Assembly (NCBI GenBank): GCA_963920525.1
Contig: OY986435.1
Location: 274,744,848-274,808,847 of the forward strand
DNA from: Dichetophora obliterata
Taxonomy: Eukaryota > Arthropoda > Insecta > Diptera > Sciomyzidae
Direction: 5' to 3'
Length of the DNA stretch: 64,000 nt
Shown piece by piece: positions 44,584 through 55,300 of the stretch (the stretch's first letter is position 1; each line of letters opens with the position of its first letter). The notes beneath the pieces were generated by a model, which saw nothing but the letters and a program-made list of their open reading frames with translations, was not told the DNA's origin and searched no databases. Both the position numbers and the translations under genes were made by a program.

Positions 44584-44700
44584 ACAAAACAACTTAAGTC
44601 TATCTGAAATTCATAGACAAAACACTTAAGGTTGATATGAAATTCATATAGACTTAAGTTGTTTTGCCTATGAATTTCAGATAGACTTAAGTTGATTTGT
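44584..44700. repeat. Near-perfect 40-bp hairpin
   Basis: 44584-44623 and 44661-44700 are inverted copies with two mismatches, each containing cttaagtctatctgaaat. The 37-bp loop itself holds a partial third copy (acttaaggttgatatgaaat). A transcript would fold into a strong stem. Confidence 0.8.
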
Positions 44701-44861
44701 CAAAACTCCACAGATATTCAATACGTGAATGCTTTCACCCTCAAATGACCTCGTTGGAGAAGCCGATCGAGCGACCCGTTCGTGTATCGAGAATCGATAC
44801 TGGAACGAGTCGGTAAGGCATTAAGTTACTTAATTATTCTTTAGGGTTGCGACCTAAACAG

Positions 44862-45170
44862 TAGGTATATTAAAGATTCAGAAGAACCACTCTCTTGGTT
44901 ACTCTAGGTAAGTTCTAGGGACCTACATCATATATTTATAATTTTAAAAATATTTGTGTATACTTTTTATATATTAAATTTATACTTTATTATAACAGAT
45001 ACCGATTGCAGACATCGGTGCCTAAGTTTTTTTAAATTAAAATGTATTTTACATTTTGATAATTTCTGTATATATATTCGTCCCTAGAACTTACTTATTG
45101 GAGTACGCTTTTATAAGGATGATGAGTAACCAAGAGAGGGATTCTTCTGAGTCTATAATATTCCTACTTT
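44862..45170. repeat. Inverted-repeat module with about 60-bp arms
   Basis: The left arm, about 44862-44922 (attaaagattcagaag, ctctcttggttactc, gttctagggac), is mirrored by 45085-45170 (gtccctagaact, gagtaaccaagagag, cttctgagtc). The right arm is shared with the 45085-45640 repeat. The centre is AT-rich. Confidence 0.65.
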
Positions 45171-45640
45171 ATACATATAGGACAATTGTAAGTTAAGTGT
45201 TTTTATTTGTATTTTAGTTCACGTTTTATTTTACATAAAAGTTTATTTTTAAAAAAATTTTTTACTTCTTATTTATTATTTACTTTTTAGTCTTAAAAGT
45301 TTATTATAACATCTTTTATTTTCAAAACCTTACGTTTTTGTATTTTTGGGCGGTAAGAGGGGGTGTGGCAAATGTTTTTCTCAAACGACATCCTCTATTT
45401 GAAGGAAATTTACTGCCAAAATTTCAGCTGAATAAGCCTAGTTGTTTTGGTGATGTAGCTTTTTTATTGATTTGTGGGCGATAAAAAGGGGTGGGGTAAA
45501 CAGTTTTATCTTATAATTGCATTGTAACCGTACTTACATATGTAAGCTAAATTTCAGCTTAATCGGATAGCAACAAGGGATCGAAAAATGCTTTGCAAAT
45601 TTTGACGGTCATACGAATGAAGCATGTTAAATAAAAGCTT
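45085..45640. repeat. Inverse copy of the 38760-39480 repeat
   Basis: Reads as the reverse complement of the 38.8-39.5 kb repeat: gggcggtaagagggggtgtg, aaatttactgccaaaatttc, agctgaataagcctagttg, and gcaaattttgacggtcatac at the end. It is about 6 kb away in opposite orientation and separated from it by other elements. Confidence 0.68.
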
Positions 45641-48255
45641 ATAAATATATTCGTTTTTGTATTTACATTCAAGTTTGTTCCAAAACAATGGAAAAAACCA
45701 TGAAAAGACTGTGTCATTAAGTTTCTTGCGAAAGCTTATAGCGAAATCGGATGATCCGTTATTGGGTTGAGGTCAAAAATGTACAATTCATCACCTTTTC
45801 GAATATTAATTTTTAACATATAAAAATTTTTTAAAAATTTTTCTGTGCAACTTAAAACTATTTTGAATATATTTTTTGTAAGATGACTACAAAACCACAT
45901 CAGAAGTGTTTATTAGTAACACAGACATATTTGTTTAATGTGTCGCCTAGTGTTTTTACTTTCACTCTGGCACATTCTCAATATTTTGAAAATAGTATAA
46001 TTTTGGTAACATTTCATTTAAGAAGAAAAAGTTATTTTTCCTAAACACATTTTTGAATTAAAAAAATATTTGTTTTTTTGTTAATTGTTTAAATTATATC
46101 ATATTTGTATACAAAAAGTATCATATTTGGTCCATTACTGAACTGATAAAAGATTAAGAATTGTATGTTTTTATTAAAAAAAAAATTATTGTTTTACGAA
46201 TTTTAGTTGTTAAAATTATATTGAGATATTTTGCACAAATTTTTGGGATCTCAATTTATTTTTGACGTCAATAAACTCAAGTTCGAAAACAACTACAAAA
46301 CGCACACCTGAAACCATTCGCAAAACTCTTAGTTTTTGCTTAACCTTCACTTATGGTTCAGTGGGAAGCGACACCTCAAGGCTGCATTGGCAAGCAGTGC
46401 TACGGCATGGACAGGAGCATAAATATGTAGGATTTAAGGATTTTTATAAATTCGCTGCTATTTCTGTTATTGTTGTTGTTGCACCAGTTGTTATTAGATT
46501 ATTTACCGCTTTTGTTATAGCTACTTTCTGTTACGTTTACCTTAACAAACTGCAAAGAGCGCCATAGTTTTAGTGTTGTTTTTTTTTGTCGTTGTTTAGA
46601 CTTTAAATGGTCCCCAGGTCTTGCGATGCTGCTGCAATCAATGCTTTGTTTGAAAAAGGAAACAGTTTTTATTTGTTTTATGGATTTTGCTCTATTGCCA
46701 CATTCTTTTTACCACATTCTGTCACACACAGCGTTTGTGTCGCGATATCGTTGTGTGATTTTATTGACGAATGCTTTTCCAAGCCATGTCATGCCAAGCA
46801 GCGGCAACCAAACCACTGTTGCTGCTGCTGCACTACACTTTAGCCAGCACACCAGCCAACTCGCTTATTTTAGCACTTCAAGCTTGCATATCGTGCGGAC
46901 GTTCGAATTTTATTTGCCGCTGGATATGCAGGAGCATGATTTGCTCTATTTTACTTTTATGTGCATCACGATTAGCTTGCAGGGATTTGAGTTGCGCTTA
47001 GATTTAGTTTGTTTTACTGTAAAAACATGGTGGTCTTTTTTAAAATGCCACCGAAACTATTGACTTTGTTTGTATTGTTGTAGTTGTTGCCATTGTTGTT
47101 GTCTAAGCTGCAAATTCATAGTCAAGTGAAAAAAGTAAGAGCATAATTTTGCAGTTTTCGGAATTATGGAGACGACCGGTGTTGGTTGATATGTCACGGT
47201 ATGTCAATAGAAAAGGATTTATTTTGTTACAAACCAATCAGTAAAGTGTGATCCAGAATAGTGCTACGGTACGTATGAGTAACTTTTATTTGAAATTAAA
47301 AAATGGTGAATTCTAGCATTGTTACGTGCAGCGTACCACAAAAAATTATTCCTTTCGCAGTTTTTTTTTAAATTTTACCATAATATTTTCTTAGGAGGAC
47401 TACATTAGCTGATATTTATTGTTATCTGCCTTTGTAGGTGCGTTATAGGCTTCTAAAGATTGGAGTTGTTGAAAAAAAAATGTTGAATAAAAAATATTTG
47501 TTTATGGATTTATAAAGAAAATATATTAAATTTCCGAATTCCGGGATAAAAAATAGAACAAATTCGAAAATTTGTTCTATTTCACAACCGGAAGATCAAA
47601 TTTCGAATAAAAATTCGAAGGGTTTTACCATTTTTAAGATTTTTATTTTTAAATATAAGCCTGAAATATGTATGGTTTATAAGTTATGAATTTATAAGTG
47701 CATTCATCTCCCTCATGTTGTATTACCTCGCACTCGCCAGCACATGTTAACGTTTTTGGTTAGTTTGTGTGCAAACGCTTTAAAAAGATACAATTATCGT
47801 ATGTAATGCTAACAGCGATTAAAATAATATAATACATTTTTTTAACCAATTATTATAAATTTAACAAATTAATTCAGGGGGTGTTATTAGAACGAAACTA
47901 GATTTCTGCATAAATATCAAATTTATAAATTCATTACAAATTTTTAATAACCACGATTTTTATTACTGACTGTCTAATTTTTCTTAAGAACGTGAAGCTT
48001 AAGCTTGTTTGTAAGGCCACCAATCTTTGATTTCAAATAAACGCTTCACTAGCCTGCAGTGATCAAATCAATTGCTATATGAAAACAATTTACTATGTTT
48101 TTCGAAATCTGCGGATGAAATCAAGCTTTAAGCCTCAAAAAATTAGGAAAAAATGCCAGTTAATGCCAGCAATAACTTACTCGGAGTCGTATACTTCAAA
48201 CTCGATTCTCGGTCATTGCACAAGCTTTTAGTCGCATTCAATAATGAAGCCCGCT
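45641..48255. other. Gene-free region
   Basis: Open frames at 46262-46567 and 46626-47063 were examined. They lack domains and include GTT/GCT simple runs, so I do not annotate a gene. The sequence near 47515-47600 has an inverted pair (aaattcgaaaatttgttcta). Otherwise nothing stands out. Confidence 0.5.
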
Positions 48256-48260
48256 ATGTA

Positions 48261-48853
48261 CAGGGTCTTTCAAGTTTGAGTTTCTTTTTCAAATTTACTT
48301 GAAACACACATTTTTTTAATGGAAATTCATCATCAGTTTATTGTGATATGATGAAAAGGGTCTAAAAATTAGTAATGATAAATGACATCTTCCAAATGTC
48401 TCCCCAGTGCACGTCTACATATAAGAATTCTTTTGGTGTAATTATCGATCACATTTCGACGTATTTGGGGCTCTATCACGGTAATATCTTGCCCAATGTT
48501 GTTTTCTAAAGCTTAGGTTGTTTGTATTTTATTTGCATTAACTCTATCTTTAAGATGACTTCACAGAAAAAATTCCAAAGGCGTTACGTTGGGTGCTCTC
48601 GGAGGCCAAATTGCTTCAGAATTCTGTTAGATTATTCTTTCCAAAAATTTTGTTTGAAATAAATTCATTGCTTTTTTTTTGCTGTGTGGCATGTCGCACC
48701 ATCTTGTTGAAACCAAGTATTGTCAATATCCATAACATCAACAATAGGAAAAAAAAGTTGTTAACATGTCACAATAATAAACAAATGATGAATATCCTTT
48801 CAAAATGTGTGTTTCATTTGAATTACAAAAATAAACTCAATATTGAAAGACCC
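48261..48853 (-). mobile_element. Deleted Tc1/mariner-type element with long terminal inverted repeats
   Basis: Ends cagggtctttcaagtttgag (left) and the inverse of agggtctttcaatattgagt (right) continue as imperfect inverted repeats for about 90 bp, including gaaacacaca and attcatcat. A TA precedes the left end; at the right the terminal bases are damaged (gaccctagg), so the TA duplication is partly lost. The interior holds the C-terminal half of a transposase on the minus strand. Length 593 bp versus about 1.3 kb for intact relatives, so about half is deleted. Confidence 0.85.
48369..48745 (-). pseudogene. C-terminal transposase remnant (mariner-like)
   Basis: Minus-strand reading: DIDNTWFQQDGATCHTAKKK (second catalytic Asp present), AMNLFQTKFLERI, WPPRAPNVTPLEFFL, SHLKDRVNANK, then a frame break and NIGQDITVIEPQIRRN, ending HLEDVIYHY and TAA at 48369-48371. 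In related elements the last catalytic residue lies in TPLDFFL; here it is Glu. TGA replaces the following Trp codon, and another stop lies before QNSEAIWPPR. The N-terminal DNA-binding half and first Asp are absent. It cannot encode active transposase. Confidence 0.85.
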
Positions 48854-49367
48854 TAGGCTTAGGTAGGTTTGATCATATATCTGAGCACAGTAAAAAATAA
48901 CTTGGTTGTGGCCTACAAAGCTTTTTTGAAACTAGGCACAGCATTTTTCTACATCGGATCATTTACACACTAAAACCTTCATACCTTTTTGAAAAGATAG
49001 AATTCCGTAGGTCGAGCAGAAACATGAACCTTTTGATCCTTAGATATAAATTTGTAAGCTCCAGTAGATTGTGTTTCGTCAGTGGTAAAAGATCGTGGAA
49101 TTTATTGCCTTACACTATTAAGAGTGTTTCCAATCATAATAAAATAAAGCATAGAATTTTTTAATACTTCTCTTAAGTTTCACTATTCTTCTTTTCTTGC
49201 CTGCATTTTATCTATATTTAATTCTACATCTATATCCTATTTAAAAGTCTATACTATTTTTGTTTTTTTTAACCATTTTTATTGCATTGAGTCAAAATCA
49301 AATTAATTTGTAATTTAATATTTGTTTTTAATTTAATGTAATGTTATTTCAATTTTTTATGTTTCTC

Positions 49368-49379
49368 TATGTTATTAGC
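49368..49379. repeat. Left target site duplication of RTE element C
   Basis: tatgttattagc, repeated exactly at 52363-52374. Confidence 0.9.
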
Positions 49380-49401
49380 CCGTAAAAACCCATTTCAATG
49401 A

Positions 49402-50226
49402 AAGAAAAGAAGAAAACTAATCCCCAAACCTGATGACGACTTCCGCAAACGAAAAACTGATAATGATTTACGGATATGCACTTGGAATGTCCGAACCCTT
49501 AATTGGGAAGGTGCCTCTATCCAACTGACTGATGTCTTGCAAAGATACAAAGCTGATATCACTGCTATCCAAGAAATGCGATGGAAGGGACAGGGTTGCA
49601 TTCGGCATGCATCCTGTGATACCTACTACAGCGGCCATGCGGAGAAGCAAAAGTTTGGATGCGGATTTTTAGTTGGCAAGAGACTACGGCTCCACGTTCT
49701 GCGATTCACACTTGTGAACGAACGACTTGCCATAATCCGCATCAAGGTTAAATTTTTCAATATAAGCCTAATATGTGCGCACGCTCCGACAGAAGACAAG
49801 GACGATGAGATCAAGGAAATTTTCTACGAGCGCCTTGAAAATGCTTACGAGCGCTGCCCCCGTCACGACGTAAAAATCGTGCTTGGTGACTTCAATGCTA
49901 AGGTGGGCAAGGAAAATATTTTTGGTCCAACAGTCGGAAAGTTCAGCCTCCACGATAACACCTCCGATAACGGAATGAGGCTGATTGACTTCGCCGCAGC
50001 ACGAAACATGGTCGTAAGTAGCACTAGATTCAAGCATCTCAATATTCATAAAGCCACCTGGATGTCCCCTGATAAAAAAACCAAGAATCAAATTGATCAC
50101 GTTTTGATCGACAGAAGGCACTCTTCCAGTGTATTGGATGTACGCACGATCCATGGTGCAAACATTGACTCAGATCACTATCTTGTTGCAGCCAAGATTC
50201 GTACACGTCAACCATACACAAGCTAG
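49402..50226 (+). pseudogene. APE-type endonuclease domain of RTE element C
   Basis: Open from 49402; the first ATG is at 49537, but the domain begins upstream at RICTWNVRTLNWEG (49471). Visible active-site motifs: ITAIQEMRWKG (metal-binding Glu), VLGDFNAKVG (Asp and Asn), KNQIDHVLID and GANIDSDHYLVAAKI (terminal Asp-His). The frame ends at TAG 50224-50226 because of an indel near 50215; the true reading continues in another frame as KLDVEKLQSKQTADAF. RTE endonucleases are often mislabelled as craniofacial development protein 2-like in gene sets. This domain nicks target DNA to start reverse transcription. Confidence 0.9.
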
Positions 50227-52339
50227 ACGTCGAGAAGCTGCAATCGAAACAGACAGCCGATGCTTTCGCCACTCGACTCTCACTCCTGCTTCAAAGCACT
50301 CCTCCAATCGATGATATATGCGCGCAGTGGACACACATTTCCAACTCCATGCGTGCGGCTGCTGAAGAGGTGATTGGCTACCAACGCCCTCGCCGAAACC
50401 AGTGGTACGACCAGGAGTGTCGCGACGCCACTGCAGAGAAAGACGCCGCCTACAAAGCCACCCTGCAGTCGGTTGTAACGCGCGCTGCTAAGGAGCGATA
50501 CAAAGAAAAGAGGAGGGAAGAGAGACATATTTTCAGGCGGAAAAAAAGAGAGGCAGAAAAGCGCGAGCAGGTGAAGATTGAGATGTATGGTGACAGGAAT
50601 GAGGCCCGAAAATTTTTCGAAAAAATAAGACGCCTTGCCGATGGTTTTAAAACCGGGGCCTCTTCCTGCAAGGATGAAAACTAGTGACAGATGTCCAGAG
50701 TACACTGACGTTATGGAGGGAACACTTCTCTAAGCTTCTAAATGGCGACGCTGACAACAATCCCGCCAATAGAGATGATATTCCGGAAACCCCAATTTTG
50801 GATGACAGCGTTGAGGTTCCGCTGCCCGACTATGATGAAGTTCTGACAGCTATAGCTCGGCTTAAAAATAACAAAGCCGCGGGAGCTGATGGCTTACCTG
50901 CTGAGCTGTTTAAGAATGGAGGCGAAGCTCTACTTAAATGCATTCACGAGCTTCTATGCAGAATATGGTCGGAAGAATGCATTCCGAACGATTGGAATAT
51001 CAGTGTGCTCTGCCCAATCCACAAGAAAGGCGATCCCACTATCTGTGCCAATTACCGTGGGATAAGCCTTCTTAATATCGCATATAAGGTCCTGTCGAGC
51101 GTTTTATGTGAAAAATTTAAGCCCATTGTAAACGAACTGATCGGAACTTATCAGTGTGGCTTCAGACCTAGAAAGTCTAACATCGACCAGGTTTTCATGC
51201 TACGACAAATCTTAGAGAAGACTCAAGAAAAACAAGTCGACACCCACCATCTTTTTGTCGACTACAAAGCCGCCTTCGGCAGCCCAATAAGGAAGCACCT
51301 GTACTCCACCATGTCTGAATTTGGTATTTCTGCAAAACTAATACGATTTTGCAGGATGACACTGAGCAACACCAGCAGCGAAGTTAAAATCGGGAAGGAC
51401 CTCTCCCCACCATTTCTTACCAAACGAGGTTTCAGACAAGGTGATTCCTTATCGTGCGACTTTTTCAACCTAATGATGGAAAAGATCATCCGAGCTGCTG
51501 ATCTGAGACGTAGTGGCACAATATTCTACTAGAGTGTTATGCTGCTTGCGTATGCTGATGACATAGATATCATTGGCCATAATACGCGCGAAGTCAGTGC
51601 AGCATTTTCCAGATTAGAAAGAGAGTCAAGTCGAATGGGTCTGTCAGTGAATGCAGATAAGACGAAATACTTAGTGTCAACAAACAAACAGTCCCAGCGT
51701 CTTGGAACCCACGTTACCGTTGACAAAACCTCCTTCGAGGTTGTGAAGAACTTCGTCTATCTGGGATCCAGCATTAATTCAACTAACGACATCAGCATTG
51801 AAATCAAACGAAGAATAACTCTTGTCAATAGGTGTTACTTTGGGCTCAGTAGGCAATTGAGAAGCAGAGCCCTCTCTCGACGAACGAAAATCACGCTCTA
51901 TAAATCGCTCATCATGCCCGTCCAACTTTATGCATCACAAACCTGGACGCTGAGCAGTTTAGATGAAAAGACTTTAGGAGCATTCCAAAGAAAGATTCTT
52001 CGTAAGATCTACGGACCAATCTGCGTCAATGGCGAGTACCGAATATGGTGGAATGATGAACTGAACGCTGACATCGACATAGTCAAGCGCATTAAAATCG
52101 AGCGTCTTCGCTGGCTCAGTCATGTTCAGCGCATGAAAGACGATGCTCCAGTGAAGAAAACAATCGATTCGGTACCCAGCGGCGGTCAACGCAGAAGAGG
52201 ACGACCGCATCTTCGTTGGAAAGACCAAGTAGAGGACAACCTGACGAAGCTTGGAATTTCCAACTGGCGCCAGCAAGCGAAAGACAGAAATGGCTGGCGC
52301 AAATTCTTAGATGAGGCCAAGACCGACACACGGTTGTAG
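50217..52339 (+). pseudogene. Linker and reverse transcriptase of RTE element C, two lesions
   Basis: The linker frame (AAAEEVIGYQRPRRNQWYDQE, basic KEKRREERHIFRRKKREAEK) ends at 50684, where a second frameshift leads to the RT frame, which runs to the TAG stop at 52337-52339 apart from one internal stop. RT motifs: KNNKAAGADGLPAELF, YRGISLLNIAYKVLS, QCGFRPRKSNIDQVF, motif A FVDYKAAFG, RQGDSLSCDFFNLMMEK and LLAYADDIDIIGHN. TAG at 51530-51532, in frame, sits just before SVMLLAYADD, where element B has Lys. Motif A ends in Gly where B and most relatives have Asp. The C-terminus holds RRGRPHLRWKDQVEDNL and WRQQAKDRNGWRKFLDEA. Confidence 0.9.
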
Positions 52340-52362
52340 CGCAAACTAAGTAAGCAAGTAAG

Positions 52363-52374
52363 TATGTTATTAGC
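52363..52374. repeat. Right target site duplication of RTE element C
   Basis: Exact copy of 49368-49379. Confidence 0.9.
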
Positions 52375-55300
52375 TCTAATGTTCATAGCGGCATGCAAAA
52401 ATTTATATCTTATATGTCAACAACTTTTGTTAAATAAACAAAAATAAAATAAAGATTACCTATGCTATATCTCATGACCCTTTTTTTGATCATATACGCC
52501 TACTTTCTACAATAATTTTCAAATACTTTATTAGGCTAAACAGAAACTGATTTTATTGCAGTCAGTAATAAAAATCGTTGCTGTTAAAATTTTTTAATAA
52601 CGTTAATAATTAGTTCTGCTTTTTTGCAAACTTACTTTATCTAAGGCTCACAATTAAATTCATGCACAAATTTAAAGCATAAAATATCACAATTAATTAC
52701 TAGCTTTCTTTGGTAAAGCTCGACCAAATAAGTTTATTTAATGTCAAATTAATAAAATAATCTAAAAAATAATTATAGATTTTGGTAAACGTCATATATA
52801 ATTGAACATTTGGTTGTGCAAATAGCCGTCGCTCAGTTAAAACTAGCTTCTAGTGACGCAAAAATTGTTTCAATTCTATGGTGCATTTCGGCAGACTCGT
52901 TGAACTCCAATGAATATCGAAAGAAAAAAAGAAAAGAAAAAAAAAGAAACTAGTATAGACTGCAACGCTGGTAGAGTTAAAGGCTTGATCTAAAAATAGC
53001 TACTGCTTTAATTGTGATGAAGTCGCCAATAAGAACGTTAAAATTCTTCCGAATTCGTTCGAACATGTGTCAAATCATATAAGACTTTAACAGTGGGTTT
53101 GTCACAGCTAAATCACTCAAGACTACTGAAGAGAAAATATAGCGATTTCGGAAACCAGCTGTTGTTGTTGTTGCCTTCTTCAAAACTGACTAAAGTAAAG
53201 ATTTTTAATAAATTTATAAGTTTTATATTTATGCGCAAAAAGGCAAATACAAAAATTTTCAATTAATGTAGTACTCCGAAATCCATAATTTTTTTTGTGC
53301 TCCGCTACATGTAAAATTCGCCAAATATTTGATTACTATAAATCAAAACGAGCATCTCATGGAATTCTCGAATACTTAGGACTTTTTCACATGGAGAAAT
53401 TGAAAAGTAATGCAACCACAACCCAACAGCTTAAAAAGTTTCGAAATACTTCAATTTTAAACTGAACTGCAACCTACGCTTTCAGAAGAGCAAGTCACGT
53501 CGCAACGCAACATTGAAAAATTCACAACAACACAAACACTTATTTAATGGAAGCTTTGTTAAATAGATATAAAAAATAAATTGAGGATAAAAGTGTATTT
53601 CTCCACTTCCTGCATTTATTTCATATTTATTAACTGATTAATTATTTTCGGAGCATACAACATACATCGCAAACGTAACAAATCGCCGATTCAAATTGCA
53701 GCAAGCCGTGTTGCATGGAACTGGTTGCGAATGTGTTGTTAACTTGTTGAGTACAAGTTGTTTCATGTGAAGGTTTCGGTATAAATACATTGGTTAGCAA
53801 CTTTTGTTGCAGTTGCATTACTTTTCAATTGCTCCATGTGAAAAAGGCCTTACAGAAAAATAGCCACTGCTATTTTTGAAAACAATAGATTGCAAAATAA
53901 GCATGCCTCACAAATCCTTCAACTCAAGTCATTAATCATTAACTTCATCATAGGATATTGAAATAAAATTAAATTAACGTTTTGGGCTCAACTAACACTT
54001 TTAGCTGCACAACCATTCTTCTTAAGACAAAAGTTCCAACAATAAAATCAACTATTTGGCACCCACTTGAAAAGTGCGCGCTGTCATGTACATAAAAATA
54101 AACACAAACACAAACAAAAACAACGCTAGCATCCTCCCTTTTACTTGATGAGAATTAAAATAAAAAAAAAAACAACAGCACGAAATGCGTCAACGTCAAC
54201 TTGTGCCTCTGCTGTGAGCTGCTAGCTTGTATATGTATCTGTGAATGTGCCTGTGTATCAGTGCCTGAGCGAGTAAAATAACAAAAAAGATTTTCTTTCC
54301 TTTACAAATTATTTTAGCTTTTTAATCAATCATAGCTTATTTGCATTTTGTTGTATATGTATGTATGTGTGTGAGTGTGTGTATTTTTATAACTTTGTAT
54401 TTGTGTTGGTGCACGTACAAACAATAGCTGGAACTAGCATTAAGTGGCAGCAGAAAAGCATAAATGGGACGCCCAGCGAAATGGGTGTAGAAGCAGGCTA
54501 TAGAAATGGAGATGTAGTAGAAGATGTACGCCTCATCAAAATTAGCTAGCTGCTGTTATTTTTAGTTTTTTTCTTTTGTTTATTTTTGTTTCTGCTCTTG
54601 CTGTCCTTGGCATTTCTTGACTTTTAATGAGTCTTACCTTGTGCTCAGGATCGTGCTAAGGATGCAGAAAATTGAAACATTTTACAAAAACTACTTTTGT
54701 TTATTTATTGAAATTTGCATAAACAATTTTAAGCACAAGCAACAACAACAACAAAAACAATAAAAACAACATCAACAACATCTAAAGCAACAAAGACAAG
54801 AGTAATAAAAACAATAACCAAAACGTTGCTTCATCAAGTGTGGCCTCTGCTGCCACTCATCTGCCTGCTTGGCTCTCCGCCTCTGGACCACATTGGCTTG
54901 CACACATAAACCCAAAACATAAAAACAAAGAAAATTATTTTCAAAAGATAAAAGGGGTTCTTCACATCGCTTTGTGGAGTGTCAGTGTTTGCTATTTAAA
55001 TGAATTTGTTTCGTAGTTGATCAACGTTTTTAATGTTTACTCATTTACTTAAATGAGTTTAAATAAATTTGAAGTTAAAGAAGTGTGTGTGTATGTGTGT
55101 TTTTGTGTCTGTGTTTGAGTTTGATTGTGTGTATTTCCAAAATTAAGCACATTTACATATTTATGTACAGCCTGTGTATGTATTTATGTCGCATGACAAA
55201 TTCCATAAAGATGATGAATATTTAAATAAAATTATTTTTCAACGCAGCACTCAATCTCATTCAGTCAAGTGGTGGTATTCTACAAAACAACAGCAATAAC

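Larger units (their letters stand above)
49380..52362 (+). mobile_element. RTE-type non-LTR retrotransposon C
   Basis: A 2983-bp plus-strand element flanked by perfect 12-bp duplications and ending in AAGT-type units (gtaagcaagtaag). It contains an endonuclease-RT ORF without RNase H, with a very short 3' UTR, as in RTE-clade elements. The left boundary corresponds to an internal point of element B, so C has lost about 145 bp of the 5' leader. Coding lesions are few (two frameshifts and one nonsense codon), and the duplication is perfect, so it is younger than B. Confidence 0.92.

Noticed and set aside
46262..47063. Several overlapping open frames of 76-145 codons
   Set aside because: They overlap in different frames, contain simple-sequence runs, and show no domain, signal peptide or coherent motif. 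A host exon cannot be excluded but is not supported.
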